The notes under the pieces are model-generated. The model ran no database searches. It had not been told where the DNA came from and worked only from the letters and a program-made list of their open reading frames with translations. This document shows, one piece after another, positions 27,053 through 36,315 of a DNA stretch of 64,000 nt. This DNA comes from Casp-actino8 sp964513215 (GTDB lineage: Bacteria > Actinomycetota > Acidimicrobiia > Acidimicrobiales > Ilumatobacteraceae), in the NCBI GenBank assembly GCA_964513215.1, contig CAZELU010000003.1, forward strand, positions 17,032 through 81,031, written 5' to 3'. The stretch's first letter is position 1; every line of letters starts with the position of its first letter. A program made the translations under genes and the position numbers.

Positions 27053-27529
27053 TCAGCGCAGTCGTTTGGCCATCAGGCTGACGATCTTGCCCGGCCGGGT
27101 CTCTTGCTGGCTCACCTCGACGAAGCCTTCACGAGCATGAAAACGCAGTGAGCCTTCGTTCATCGGTTTCACGTTCACCTCGAGGGTGAACCAGTCGGCC
27201 TGCGCTCGCTGTTCGACCTCGCGGTACAGCAATGGACCGATTCCTCGTCCGCGCCAGCCGTCGGTCACCGCCACTCGATCGAGGTACACGAAGCTCGTGT
27301 AGTTGTCGCAGAAGTAGAGGTAGTTGGGGCTGTCGTAGTCGACGCCTGGTGGCATCACCATGCAGAAGCCGCGCACCGCACCGTCGGCTTCGACCACCAA
27401 GTTCATCGAGGACACTCCGAAGATGTGTTCGAAGTCGGCGAAGGTCTCCTCGCCGACGGCCGGAACGTTTTCTTGATTGATGGCGTGAGCGATCGCCAGA
27501 TCGGCAGTGGTCATGTCGCGAACGATCAC
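27053..27529 (-). CDS. GNAT-family N-acetyltransferase
   Basis: The 158-residue protein has the acetyl-CoA binding motif A (VYLDRVAVTDGWRGRGIGPLLY, with RGRGIG) and the beta4/beta5 region of GNAT enzymes. The substrate is unknown; the C-terminal REGFVEVSQQETRPGKIVSLM looks typical of small-molecule or protein N-acetyltransferases. The GTG start at 27529 follows TAGTTT (minus strand; 27536-27541) by 6 nt. It is divergent from the ABC exporter operon. Confidence 0.85.
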   Translation of the reverse strand: MIVRDMTTADLAIAHAINQENVPAVGEETFADFEHIFGVSSMNLVVEADGAVRGFCMVMPPGVDYDSPNYLYFCDNYTSFVYLDRVAVTDGWRGRGIGPLLYREVEQRAQADWFTLEVNVKPMNEGSLRFHAREGFVEVSQQETRPGKIVSLMAKRLR

Positions 27530-27594
27530 ACGACGAAACTACCCCCGTCGAATGGCACCGGGTGCCGAGCACCGTCCCCAGTAGGGTTCTCGGC

Positions 27595-28527
27595 GTGTCA
27601 GGTGGTGAAGCGGTGATCGAGGCGCGCGGCCTTGTGAAGAGGTTCGGCGACTTCGAGGCCGTGAAAGGTGTCGATTTCCGAATCGAACGCGGCGAGTCCT
27701 TCGGCTTCCTCGGTCCGAACGGTGCTGGTAAGTCGAGCACCATGCGCATGATCGGTTGTGTGTCGCCGGCGTCGGGTGGAGATCTGCGGATCTTCGGGCT
27801 CGATCCGCTCGAGCACGGCTCGCGTATTCGTGCCCGCATGGGTGTGGTTCCTCAGCAGGACAATCTCGACAGCGAATTGACGGTGCTCGAGAACCTGGTC
27901 GTGTACGGGCGTTACTTCGACATTCCCCGCTCCGACTGCAAGAAGCGGGCCGGCGAGTTGTTGGATTTCGTGCAGCTGACCGACCGCGCCAACTCACGGG
28001 TCGAACCGCTGAGTGGTGGCATGAAACGCCGCGTCACGATCGCGCGCAGCCTCATCAACCGACCCGAGTTGTTGCTCCTCGACGAGCCCACCACGGGTCT
28101 CGATCCGCAGGCGCGTCACATCCTGTGGGATCGCCTGTACCGCCTCAAACAGCAGGGCGTGACTCTCGTGCTCACCACCCATTACATGGACGAAGCCGAG
28201 CAACTGTGTGATCGGCTGGTGGTGATGGACGGTGGCCGTATCGTCGCCGAGGGATCTCCGCGACATTTGATCGAAGAGCATTCGAGCCGCGAGGTGCTCG
28301 AATTGCGATTCGCCGCTGGTACGAATTCCGATCAAGCCGCCGTACTCGCGGGGCTCGGCGATCGGCAAGAGGTGCTGCCCGATCGTGTTCTCATCTACGC
28401 GGGCGACGGCGAAGACGTTCTCGGTGAAGTCCATCGACGTGGTGTCCCGCACGAGAGCGCGCTGGTGCGCCGGAGTTCGCTCGAAGACGTGTTCCTGCGA
28501 CTCACCGGCCGCAGTCTGGTGGAGTGA
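27595..28527 (+). CDS. ABC-2 type transporter ATP-binding protein (NodI/DrrA-like)
   Basis: The 310-residue ATPase has Walker A GPNGAGKSS, Q-loop PQQD, signature LSGGMKRR, Walker B LLLLDEPTTGLDP and H-loop TTHYMDEAEQ, followed by a C-terminal regulatory extension of about 90 residues typical of DrrA/NodI. It powers export through the two permeases encoded next. The GTG at 27595 follows TAGGGT (27582-27587) by 7 nt. The first permease overlaps its stop codon. The substrate (lipid, polysaccharide or drug) is unknown. Confidence 0.92.
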   Translation: MSGGEAVIEARGLVKRFGDFEAVKGVDFRIERGESFGFLGPNGAGKSSTMRMIGCVSPASGGDLRIFGLDPLEHGSRIRARMGVVPQQDNLDSELTVLENLVVYGRYFDIPRSDCKKRAGELLDFVQLTDRANSRVEPLSGGMKRRVTIARSLINRPELLLLDEPTTGLDPQARHILWDRLYRLKQQGVTLVLTTHYMDEAEQLCDRLVVMDGGRIVAEGSPRHLIEEHSSREVLELRFAAGTNSDQAAVLAGLGDRQEVLPDRVLIYAGDGEDVLGEVHRRGVPHESALVRRSSLEDVFLRLTGRSLVE

Positions 28528-29309
28528 TGACCACGCTGCCGGCTGTTCGAGTCTGGGAGTACTACGCGACCATCCTGCGCCGTACCTGGAAGACCGAGGT
28601 CGTTCTCGGTTTGCTGCAACCCCTCGTGTTCCTGCTCGGCATGGGCCTCGGTGTCGGATCTCTCGTCAACTCGCGTCAGTCGTCGGTGGATGCGTTGGGT
28701 GGAGTTCCGTACGTGTCGTTTCTGGCGCCCGGTCTCCTCGCCACCACCGCGATGATCGTCGGCTCGTTCGAGTCCACGTACCCGGTGATGGCCGGATTCA
28801 AGTGGCAAGGCTTCTTCGAGGCGATGGCTGCCACCCGGTTGTCACCCATGCAGATCGTCCGCGGGATGTTCTTGTGGTTGGCCACGCGCATCGGAATCTT
28901 CGTGGCTGGCGTCGGAGTTGTGCTCGCACTGTTCCCCGACACACGATCGTGGGGACTCGTTCTGGCGGTACCAGCAGCTGTCCTGTGCGGCCTGTCGTTC
29001 GCCGCCGTGATCGCTGCCTACGCCGCGGTGTGCGAATACGACGCGTCGTTCAATTATGTGCAGCGCTTCATCATCACGCCGTTGTTCCTCTTCGGCGGAG
29101 CCTTTTATCCCATCGAATCGCTGCCGGTCGGCTTGCGACCGATCGCCTGGATCACTCCGCTGTGGCACGGCGTCGAGTTGTGTCGCGGCTTCTCGCTCCA
29201 CACGATGGGCCTCGTCACGGCGCTCGGGCACCTCGCCGTGATCGTGGCCTACATCGCGGTCGGCATCGTCATCTGTCGTCGGCTCTTCATTCGGCGGTTG
29301 TACCGATGA
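28524..29309 (+). CDS. ABC-2 type transporter permease (NodJ-like), first of two
   Basis: The 261-residue protein has six hydrophobic segments and the NodJ-like order: an N-terminal amphipathic stretch, FLAPGLLATTAMIVGSFEST, and FIITPLFLFGGAFYPIESLP. Its start codon overlaps the ATPase stop (GTGA at 28524; an ATG at 28527 is an alternative). Together with the next permease it would form a heterodimeric ABC-2 exporter in the inner membrane. Confidence 0.88.
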   Translation: MMTTLPAVRVWEYYATILRRTWKTEVVLGLLQPLVFLLGMGLGVGSLVNSRQSSVDALGGVPYVSFLAPGLLATTAMIVGSFESTYPVMAGFKWQGFFEAMAATRLSPMQIVRGMFLWLATRIGIFVAGVGVVLALFPDTRSWGLVLAVPAAVLCGLSFAAVIAAYAAVCEYDASFNYVQRFIITPLFLFGGAFYPIESLPVGLRPIAWITPLWHGVELCRGFSLHTMGLVTALGHLAVIVAYIAVGIVICRRLFIRRLYR

Positions 29310-30112
29310 GCTCGACGTTCCTCGTCGCTCGAGTGATTCCACCCATCTTTCGTGGTGCTCGTCGTCCGCAGCGCATGGTCGAGCGGAGCATTCTCGTCTA
29401 CCGCCGAACGTGGATGATCCTCGTGTCCGGATTCTTCGAACCGCTCTTCTACTTGTTGTCCATCCGCATCGGCTTCGGTTCGTTGGTCGGCGACGTCGAC
29501 TTCGCCGGCCGCAGCATCGACTACGCGAAGTTCGTCGCCCCCGCCTTGATGGCCAGCTCGGCCATGAACGGCGCGGTCTACGACAGCACGATGAACATCT
29601 TCTTCAAGTTGCGTCACGAGCGGCTCTATGACGCGGTGCTCGCCACTCCCATGGGATCGAAGGACGTCGCTCTCGGTGAGATCGGTTGGGCTCTCCTGCG
29701 CGGAACGATCTATTCGACGACGTTCCTGGTGTGTCTGCTCGGCCTCGGCATGGCCGACAGCCCATGGGTCGTGCTGTCATTGCCCGCCTGCATGCTCGTC
29801 GGACTGGCATTCGCCTCGGTCGGCATGGCGGCCACCACGTACATGCGCTCGTGGGTCGACTTCGAGTGGGTCCAGACGATCGTGATGCCGCTGTTCTTGT
29901 TCTCGGCGACCTTCTATCCCCTGTCGTCCTACGGTGACTGGGGCTGGTTGGTTCAGCTGAGCCCGCTCTATCACGGCGTGTCTCTCGTGCGGTGTGCCTC
30001 ACTCGGAATCGGCACGTGGGGGATCCTGGTGCACGTGGCCGTGTTGCTCGGCATCTCGATCGTGGGCCTGAGTGTTTCGGCTCGTCGCATCGACGAACTC
30101 CTCCTGAAGTAG
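29306..30112 (+). CDS. ABC-2 type transporter permease (NodJ-like), second of two
   Basis: The 268-residue membrane protein resembles the preceding permease in layout (FVAPALMASSAMNGAVYDST, then VMPLFLFSATFYPLSSYGDW), suggesting old duplication. It starts by ATGA overlap with that gene. The ATPase and two permeases form a complete exporter operon of three overlapping genes. Only 4 bp separate its stop from that of the convergent sigma-factor gene. Confidence 0.88.
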   Translation: MSSTFLVARVIPPIFRGARRPQRMVERSILVYRRTWMILVSGFFEPLFYLLSIRIGFGSLVGDVDFAGRSIDYAKFVAPALMASSAMNGAVYDSTMNIFFKLRHERLYDAVLATPMGSKDVALGEIGWALLRGTIYSTTFLVCLLGLGMADSPWVVLSLPACMLVGLAFASVGMAATTYMRSWVDFEWVQTIVMPLFLFSATFYPLSSYGDWGWLVQLSPLYHGVSLVRCASLGIGTWGILVHVAVLLGISIVGLSVSARRIDELLLK

Positions 30113-30116
30113 CCCG

Positions 30117-30671
30117 TCAGCCGGCCGAACTCGACTTCCACGCCTGCATCAGATCGGATCGCGCCCGCGCGACCCGGGAACGAACGGTTCCCACTGCGCA
30201 GCCCATGACCTCGGCGGTCTCCTCGTAGGTCAGTCCGATGTACTGGGTCAGGACGAATGCCTCACGACGTGTCTCCTCGACCGACATGAGCAAGTCGCCG
30301 AGAGAACCATCCGGCATGACTGTTGATTCGTCGGGCGGCCTCATGTGAACGAGACGACCCACCAGTCGGCGGTGCCGCAATTGTTTGCGGACGGCATCGG
30401 CGCACACGCGTCGAGCGATCGACAGGATCCAGGCTCGGACCGTCGTATCGCCTCGGAATCTCGGCAGGGACCGATGGACGCGAATGAACGTGTCCTGTGT
30501 CAGGTCATCCGGGTCAGCTGGCGAACCCAGTAACCGGCAGAGCCGCCACACGTCGCCTTGGGTCGCATCGACGAGTCGAGCGAAGGCCTTGTCGTCGCCG
30601 TCGGCGGCGGCGCTGGCTAGGGGGCGAAGTGGATCGGACGAGACCACGACGATGATCTTGCCACGGACCAT
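30117..30671 (-). CDS. ECF-type RNA polymerase sigma factor
   Basis: The 184-residue protein has sigma region 2 (DPDDLTQDTFIRVHRSLPRF, then AWILSIARRVCADAVRK) and region 4 (YIGLTYEETAEVMGCAVGTVRSRVARARSDL). It has no extra C-terminal domain. The start at the ATG at 30671 (MVRGKIIVVVSSD) is uncertain; a GTG 8 codons on is possible. The likely anti-sigma gene lies divergently 45 bp away instead of downstream in the same operon, which is unusual. Its expected regulon includes the PepSY and msrA genes beyond the anti-sigma gene. Confidence 0.9.
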   Translation of the reverse strand: MVRGKIIVVVSSDPLRPLASAAADGDDKAFARLVDATQGDVWRLCRLLGSPADPDDLTQDTFIRVHRSLPRFRGDTTVRAWILSIARRVCADAVRKQLRHRRLVGRLVHMRPPDESTVMPDGSLGDLLMSVEETRREAFVLTQYIGLTYEETAEVMGCAVGTVRSRVARARSDLMQAWKSSSAG

Positions 30672-30716
30672 CCGTTCGCCGGAACTTTCCCGACGTCGAC
30701 GGCGACTCAGTGAGTC

Positions 30717-31352
30717 ATGGACTGCGGAAGGTGGCAGGAAGCGATCAGTGCCTCGGTGGACGGGGAGGAGTCTGATGTGACTCCGCTGGAGATCGAGGCA
30801 CACATCGAGCGATGCCAGTCCTGCCGAGATTTCTCCGATTTCGTTCACCAGGTCCGTCGATCGTCGCTTCGTCGCGCCGAGCGAGTTCCGGATCTGTCGG
30901 AAGTGATCGGAAAGCGGGTGCGAATCGCGAGCGGAGTCGCTCGATGGACGATCGCTCGTGCGGTTCTCGCGGTGTGTGCTCTGGAAGTCATCGTCTTTTC
31001 CATCCCCGATCTACTCGGCGCAGGATCCGAATCGGGACACGACGCACGTCACCTCGGAGCATTCACCGTCGCCTTCGGCGTACTTCTCCTCGTGGTCGTC
31101 GTCAGGCCGACGCGGGCGCGCATGATGATGCCGATCGCACTGGTATTAGCCGTTGCCCTCGCCATTGGCGCCATCATCGATCTCATCGAGGGTCGCATTC
31201 CTCTCGTCAGCGAGGCACGACACATTCCTGAGGTCGTCAGCGTCGTGATGTTGTGGCTACTGGGCGCACCGCCGGGTGGTCGCCGTCTACCGGGCCGTCG
31301 ACCCGTCGGATTCCGCCCGATCGTCATCGAAGAAAATCGTCGATCGGCGTGA
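30717..31352 (+). CDS. Putative zinc-finger anti-sigma factor
   Basis: The 211-residue protein begins with a ZAS-type zinc-binding domain: HIERCQSCRDF gives the HxxxCxxC motif at about residues 29-36, with a Cys also at residue 3. Several membrane helices follow (about 85-175). It should hold the divergently encoded ECF sigma factor at the membrane until a signal, often redox, releases it. A GGAAC at 30681-30685 and CGAC 17 nt downstream could form an ECF-type promoter for this gene, giving autoregulation; this is speculative. Confidence 0.78.
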   Translation: MDCGRWQEAISASVDGEESDVTPLEIEAHIERCQSCRDFSDFVHQVRRSSLRRAERVPDLSEVIGKRVRIASGVARWTIARAVLAVCALEVIVFSIPDLLGAGSESGHDARHLGAFTVAFGVLLLVVVVRPTRARMMMPIALVLAVALAIGAIIDLIEGRIPLVSEARHIPEVVSVVMLWLLGAPPGGRRLPGRRPVGFRPIVIEENRRSA

Positions 31353-31391
31353 CCGACCTGTGAATCCGTTCTTGTATCCGAGGAGGCTTTC

Positions 31392-32912
31392 GTGACTGCA
31401 TCAAGTGAACGCTTGGACGACGTCGAGGCGGGGTCGGGTCGACTGTGGCGCCGGCTGTGGAGGCTCCACTTCCTCGCGGGGGTCGTGATCGCCCCTGCGC
31501 TCTTGTGGTTCGCTTTCACCGGACTCGTGATCCTGTATTCGGATGTGCTCAACGAGACGATGAATGCCGACGAGTTCGTCGTGCCGGTCGGTACTCAAGA
31601 GGTGAGTCTCGACCAACAGTTGTCGACAATCCTTGCGGCCGAAGATGGTTACTCGCTGAGTTCCGTGACGCCGGCTCGCAAAGCCAGTCGCTCGAACATT
31701 TTCAACATGACGGATGAGTACGGCCGGTCACGCGAAGTCTTCGTCGACCAGTACACCGGGGAGATCATCGGAGACCGGGTGGTCGGTCATGATCTAGTCG
31801 CGTTCGCGAACACGACACACGGTTCCTTTCTCCCCCGCCAATTCACGATGCCCATTCCGTCCCTCACGGGCATTTTCGGCGAGGGGCCAGCCTTCCGTAC
31901 CGTCGAAATCGGTGAGGTCGTGGTGGAGATCGTGGCCGGTTGGGCTCTGGTCCTCGCGGTGAGCGGCATCTATCTGTGGTGGCCCCGTGCGAACTCGCAG
32001 AAGCGCAAGTTCATCCCGCGGTTTTCGCGAGGTGGCCGACCGATGTGGCGAGATCTGCACGCTTCCGGTGGAACACTGTTGAGCATCGGACTGGTTTTCT
32101 TCGTCGTGACCGGTCTTCCCTGGGCGACGTTCTGGGGTAGCGAGTTCCAGACGGTGGCCAGCGAGATCACCCCGAACACCGAGAACTTCTGGGAGTACTC
32201 GGGTCCGGCCTCGGCGATCCCGCTGGTGGGAGACCTCACCCGTGACGGCGTTCGCATTCCTTGGGCCAGCGGAACCGATGCCGTGCCCACGTCCGATGGT
32301 GGTGGCGATCACTCACACGGTTCGATGGACGAGGCGACCACGATGCCGGATCCTCCGATGGCCGAACAGGTCGGTTTGGAGGCGGTGTATCGAGCCGCGC
32401 AGGACGAGGGCATGATGCCTGGGTTCTCGATCGTTCCTCCTGTCGACGTCGTCGACGAGAGCGGAGCTACTCAGTACGGCGCATACGTGGTGTTCAATCC
32501 GTGGCCGAGTTCGCTGGGTGAGCAAGGGGCGTTGTACCTGGACCAGTTCAGCGCTCGAACGTTGGGGAAGAGTGATGCGGACACGTGGGGCGCCATTCAA
32601 CGAACGGCAGAATTCGGAGTGCAGACGCATATGGGAACCCAATTCGGTCTCGTCAACCGAATCTTCCTCACGCTGATCTGCGTGTTGGTGATCTGGAGCA
32701 TCGTCACCGCTCTGGTGATGTGGTTGCGCCGCCGGCGACCCGGATCGCTCGGCGTCCCGCGTCGAGCCGTCGATCAACGGGCCCAGAAGTCACTCGGCAT
32801 CACGGCCCTCGTCCTCGGTCTGATCTATCCGCTGTGGGGCATGAGTGCTGTGATCCTCCTGGTGATCGATCGGGTGGTTCGAAGTCGTCGACTGTCACCA
32901 GCCGTCGGCTGA
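31392..32912 (+). CDS. PepSY-associated transmembrane protein
   Basis: The 506-residue protein has the PepSY_TM layout: an N-terminal helix (LWRLHFLAGVVIAPALLWFA), a PepSY-like extracytoplasmic region (EVFVDQYTGEIIG), helices with WALVLAVSGIYLWWPR, a long periplasmic-side loop rich in D, H and M (GGGDHSHGSMDEA), and C-terminal helices. Such proteins are linked to iron reduction, siderophore use or heme-dependent electron transfer; the His-rich loop may bind metal. A strong GAGGAGG ribosome site precedes the GTG start. It lies between the anti-sigma and msrA genes. Confidence 0.85.
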   Translation: MTASSERLDDVEAGSGRLWRRLWRLHFLAGVVIAPALLWFAFTGLVILYSDVLNETMNADEFVVPVGTQEVSLDQQLSTILAAEDGYSLSSVTPARKASRSNIFNMTDEYGRSREVFVDQYTGEIIGDRVVGHDLVAFANTTHGSFLPRQFTMPIPSLTGIFGEGPAFRTVEIGEVVVEIVAGWALVLAVSGIYLWWPRANSQKRKFIPRFSRGGRPMWRDLHASGGTLLSIGLVFFVVTGLPWATFWGSEFQTVASEITPNTENFWEYSGPASAIPLVGDLTRDGVRIPWASGTDAVPTSDGGGDHSHGSMDEATTMPDPPMAEQVGLEAVYRAAQDEGMMPGFSIVPPVDVVDESGATQYGAYVVFNPWPSSLGEQGALYLDQFSARTLGKSDADTWGAIQRTAEFGVQTHMGTQFGLVNRIFLTLICVLVIWSIVTALVMWLRRRRPGSLGVPRRAVDQRAQKSLGITALVLGLIYPLWGMSAVILLVIDRVVRSRRLSPAVG

Positions 32913-32945
32913 TCAAAGCGAAACGACTCGCCGTAATCTGTCGAC

Positions 32946-33596
32946 ATGTTGTTCGCCAAGAAGAGCGCGTCGATGGTGTCACCCGAGCAGGCCCTCCCCG
33001 GTCGCACCGATCAGACCATGCCGGTGCCCGCTCAACATCACGCTCTCGGCACTCCCCTCGTCGGCCCGTGGCCGAATGGCTTCGAGACGGCGATCTTCGG
33101 GATGGGCTGCTTCTGGGGCGCCGAGCGCAAGTTCTGGCAGACCGACGGTGTGTATTCGACAGCCGTTGGTTACGCCGGTGGGTACACCCCCAACTGCACC
33201 TACGAGGAGTGCTGCAGCGGCCTCACCGGACATGCCGAAGTCGTGTTGGTCGTGTTCGATCCGAGCAAGGTGTCGTACGACGACTTGCTCCGCGTCTTCT
33301 GGGAGAACCACGACCCCACACAAGGGATGCGACAGGGCAACGACATCGGAAGTCAGTACCGAAGCACGGTCTACGCGTTGAACGATGCTCAGTTGGCGGC
33401 GGCTCAGGCATCAGCCACGGTCTTCCAGGAGCGACTCACCACGGCGGGCTATCCGCAGATCACGACGGAGATCGCACTGGCCGGACCCTTCTATTACGCC
33501 GAGCCATACCACCAGCAATACCTGTCGAAGAACCCGAACGGTTATTGCGGAATCGGTGGCACGGGTGTCTCGTGCCCGATCGGTACCCGCGCCTGA
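32946..33596 (+). CDS. msrA: Peptide-methionine (S)-S-oxide reductase
   Basis: The 216-residue protein has the catalytic Cys55 in FGMGCFWGAERKFW, the VGYAGGYTPNCTYEE segment, HAEVVLVVFDP and a C-terminal Cys-containing tail (NGYCGIGGTGVSCP) for resolving the sulfenic acid. It repairs oxidised methionine using thioredoxin. The ATG at 32946 is 6 nt after TAATCT (32934-32939). Proximity to an ECF sigma/anti-sigma pair suggests oxidative-stress control, but the promoter seen is housekeeping-like. Confidence 0.93.
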   Translation: MLFAKKSASMVSPEQALPGRTDQTMPVPAQHHALGTPLVGPWPNGFETAIFGMGCFWGAERKFWQTDGVYSTAVGYAGGYTPNCTYEECCSGLTGHAEVVLVVFDPSKVSYDDLLRVFWENHDPTQGMRQGNDIGSQYRSTVYALNDAQLAAAQASATVFQERLTTAGYPQITTEIALAGPFYYAEPYHQQYLSKNPNGYCGIGGTGVSCPIGTRA

Positions 33597-33608
33597 CCAA
33601 CTGCCAGG

Positions 33609-34043
33609 TCAGGAGTTGGCGATCTGCCACTCCTTGAGTGCTCCTTCGAGTTCGTCGAGTGAGCGCACGAGTACGTCGATCGAGCACTGCATCATCAAAT
33701 TGACCACTTCGTTCGGTGCGGGGAATCGCGCCCGCCAGTCGGTGAACAAGCCGATGCTGTACTTGCCGAGTCCGTACGCGTAACCGAGCTCCCAGGCAGT
33801 TCCGTCGTCGGTGGTGATGCCGTTCAGGTTGGCCACGATCACGTCGCAACGGTCGATTCCACCCTTGTCGTTGTCGAAGATCGTGCGCACGTTGTGTGCG
33901 GTCTTGGGCGGATTGTCGCGATGGGGCAAGAACGTGTCGAACCCGAGCGATCGAATCAGCGCGTCGACCTTCTCGATGAACCAGCGTTCACCTTCGTCGA
34001 AGAGTGGCCCGGCCACGTAGACGTAGGGTTTCGTTGCGGTCAT
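33609..34043 (-). CDS. Nucleoside 2-deoxyribosyltransferase family protein
   Basis: The 144-residue protein starts KPYVYVAGPLFDEGERWF and has DRCDVIVANLNGITTDDGTAWELGYAYGLGK, with the catalytic Glu in WELGYA, matching nucleoside 2-deoxyribosyltransferases. These swap or hydrolyse bases on deoxyribonucleosides; some relatives are DNPH1-like N-hydrolases acting on nucleotides. It is the last gene of a tightly overlapping minus-strand operon, coupled to the CoA-transferase by ATGA. That context is not an ordinary salvage setting, so its substrate may be unusual. Confidence 0.83.
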   Translation of the reverse strand: MTATKPYVYVAGPLFDEGERWFIEKVDALIRSLGFDTFLPHRDNPPKTAHNVRTIFDNDKGGIDRCDVIVANLNGITTDDGTAWELGYAYGLGKYSIGLFTDWRARFPAPNEVVNLMMQCSIDVLVRSLDELEGALKEWQIANS

Positions 34044-35158
34044 GACTTCCAGCCTTTCGCACGGATCTCGTCGCCATCGGCATCGAGCGGTCGACCCGGG
34101 TGTCGGAGTTCGCCCGGTGTCTTCGACAGTCGAGCGATGAGGTTCTGCATGGGTGTGTCACCCACGTTCACCACGGCCTGTCGGGCCAGGTAGTGGGGGT
34201 CGATTGCGATGTCGGCCATGTCGAGAATCGGCCCGATCGCAGCCTCGGCTTCTTCGAACGCACGCAAGACCTCGTGTTGCGGACGTGCAGCGCACCAGTC
34301 GCGCATGAGACGTTCGAGTTCTTCACGGTTGGCGGCTCGGCCGTCGAAGGTGGCGAATCGTTGGTCGTGGCCGACACCGAGAAGTTCCATCACGCGACGA
34401 GCAACCGAATCGGAAGAGGTTGAGATACCGACCCACTTACCGTCGGCGCAGCGATACGTACCGCGTGGAACGGTGTAGGGCAGACCCGAGCCGAGTCGGG
34501 GTTGCGTCTCGCCGGTGAGGGCGTACAGAGATGCGAGAGGTCCCATCGCGTGGAACACGCTCTCGAGCAGATTCACGTCGACCACTTGTCCGACTCCGGA
34601 GTGCAGCGCGACCATGGTGGCGAAGGCGGCAACGATTCCGGTCAGTTCGTCGGTGAGGGCGATCGGCGGGAGCATCGGTGCACCATCGGCCTCACCCGCG
34701 ATGGCGGCGTAACCCGACATCGCCTCAGCGATCGATGCGAATCCGGGTCGTTGCGCGTAGGGGCCGTCCTGGCCGAACCCGCTCACACGTGTGATGACGA
34801 GATCAGGGTTCAGATCGTGCAGCACGTCGGGTCCGAGGCCGAGCCGCTCGAGCGTGCCGGGTCGGAAGTTCTCCACGAGAACGTTCGCGTCACGGACGAG
34901 ACGTAGGAGAACGTCGCGGTCGGCGTCGTCTTTGAGGTCGAGCGCGATTGTGCGCTTGTTGCGGTTGGTGAGTTTCCACCACAGGCCGACTCCGTCACGC
35001 GGGTCCTTCCAGGCCATGTTGCGCAACGTGTCGCCGGTGTCGGGTCGCTCGACCTTGATCACGTCCGCACCGAAGTCGGCGAGGTATCGCGCACAGTTGG
35101 GTCCGGCGATCACCGTCGACAGGTCGATCACACGCAGGTCGGCCAGCGGAGTGGTCAT
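34040..35158 (-). CDS. CaiB/BaiF family (class III) CoA-transferase
   Basis: The 372-residue protein has DLRVIDLSTVIAGPNCARYL, DFGADVIKVERPDTGDTLR, LVENFRPGTLERLGLG and MLPPIALTDELTG with a likely catalytic Asp nearby. It is a second class III CoA-transferase besides the one at 8.8-10 kb. The ATG at 35158 overlaps the aminotransferase stop, and its own stop overlaps the deoxyribosyltransferase start, so expression of all three is coupled. The acid and CoA substrates are not predictable. Sequence in the same frame beyond 35158 is antisense noise. Confidence 0.87.
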   Translation of the reverse strand: MTTPLADLRVIDLSTVIAGPNCARYLADFGADVIKVERPDTGDTLRNMAWKDPRDGVGLWWKLTNRNKRTIALDLKDDADRDVLLRLVRDANVLVENFRPGTLERLGLGPDVLHDLNPDLVITRVSGFGQDGPYAQRPGFASIAEAMSGYAAIAGEADGAPMLPPIALTDELTGIVAAFATMVALHSGVGQVVDVNLLESVFHAMGPLASLYALTGETQPRLGSGLPYTVPRGTYRCADGKWVGISTSSDSVARRVMELLGVGHDQRFATFDGRAANREELERLMRDWCAARPQHEVLRAFEEAEAAIGPILDMADIAIDPHYLARQAVVNVGDTPMQNLIARLSKTPGELRHPGRPLDADGDEIRAKGWKS

Positions 35159-36315
35159 GGCTTCCAGCCTGCCAAGAGGCCGCAGGCTTCCTCCAAATGC
35201 GCGCGTTCGCCGGCGTACGAGAACCGGACGAAGCGGTGGCCGCGGGAGAGATCGAAGTCGAGTCCGGGTGTGCTCGCCACTCCCAACTGATCGAGCCATC
35301 GATGGCACAGGTCCATGGAGTCGTTGGTGAGGTGGCTCACGTCGGCGTACACGTAGAACGCTCCGTCGGCGGCGGCGATGCGGTCGAGTCCGGCGGCCGC
35401 GAGGCCGTCGATGAGCAGCGTGCGGTGCTCGGCGTACCGTGCGACGTGTGAGTCGAGTTCGTCGGTGCAGTCGAACGCCGCCAGACCGGCGATCTGGCTC
35501 ACGTGAGGTGCGCAGATGTAGAGGTTCTGCTGCAGCCGCTCGACGACGTCGCGCAGATGATCGGGAACGACCATCCATCCGAGACGCCAACCCGTCATCG
35601 AGAAGTACTTCGAGAACGAGTTGATGACCACTGCGCTGTCCGAACGGCCAGCCAGCGTGGGAGCCGGACCTCCGTAGGTGATGCCGTGGTAGATCTCGTC
35701 GGCGATCACCTGGATTCCGTTGACGTCGCAATAGCGGGTGATGTCGTCGAGTGACGATCGATCGAGCACGGTTCCCGTCGGATTGGACGGCGACGCGATG
35801 ACGAGTCCGTCGAGCGGCCCGGCGGCTTCGAGCATCGCCACGGTGGGCACCCAACGCGAGTCGGGCCCGACCGTGACGGGAACCGGGGTGACACCGAGGG
35901 CAATGAGTGTGTTGCGGTAGCACGGATAGCCGGGTTCGAGAACCGCCACACGATCGCCCGGGTCGAAGGCGGCGAGGAAGGCGAGGGTGAAACCGGCCGA
36001 TGCTCCGCCCACGATGACCACTCGTTCGGGATCGACGTGTGCGCCGTACGCCTCGTCGTAGTGGCGAGCGATCCGCGCGGAGAGACGCGGCAGACCCGGT
36101 GCGTTCGTGTAACCCAGTGAGTCGGCTCGCTCGAGAGCATCGATGACCGCACGTCGCGCTCCGAGTGGAGCACCTGTGCTCGGTTGGCCGACTTGCAGAA
36201 AGAGAGTGCGCGCTCCCGACGCTGCCCGCTCGGTCGCCCGTAGCGACATCGCCATGGCGTGGAAGGGCGGGACCTGGGCCGCCCGCAGGCCACTGGTGAG
36301 TCGGTCGGTCGTCAT
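35155..36315 (-). CDS. PLP-dependent aminotransferase, class I/II
   Basis: The 386-residue enzyme has the PLP Lys in NSFSKYFSMTGWRLGWM, ASPSNPTGTVLD, and ADEIYHGITYGG with the pyridine-binding Asp. It resembles aspartate/aromatic-type aminotransferases of actinobacteria. The ATG shares one base with the metallophosphoesterase stop (TGATG). It lies in a six-gene minus-strand run with carboxylase, phosphoesterase, CoA-transferase and deoxyribosyltransferase genes, pointing to amino/keto acid conversion feeding a CoA thioester. The substrate is not assigned. Confidence 0.87.
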   Translation of the reverse strand: MTTDRLTSGLRAAQVPPFHAMAMSLRATERAASGARTLFLQVGQPSTGAPLGARRAVIDALERADSLGYTNAPGLPRLSARIARHYDEAYGAHVDPERVVIVGGASAGFTLAFLAAFDPGDRVAVLEPGYPCYRNTLIALGVTPVPVTVGPDSRWVPTVAMLEAAGPLDGLVIASPSNPTGTVLDRSSLDDITRYCDVNGIQVIADEIYHGITYGGPAPTLAGRSDSAVVINSFSKYFSMTGWRLGWMVVPDHLRDVVERLQQNLYICAPHVSQIAGLAAFDCTDELDSHVARYAEHRTLLIDGLAAAGLDRIAAADGAFYVYADVSHLTNDSMDLCHRWLDQLGVASTPGLDFDLSRGHRFVRFSYAGERAHLEEACGLLAGWKP

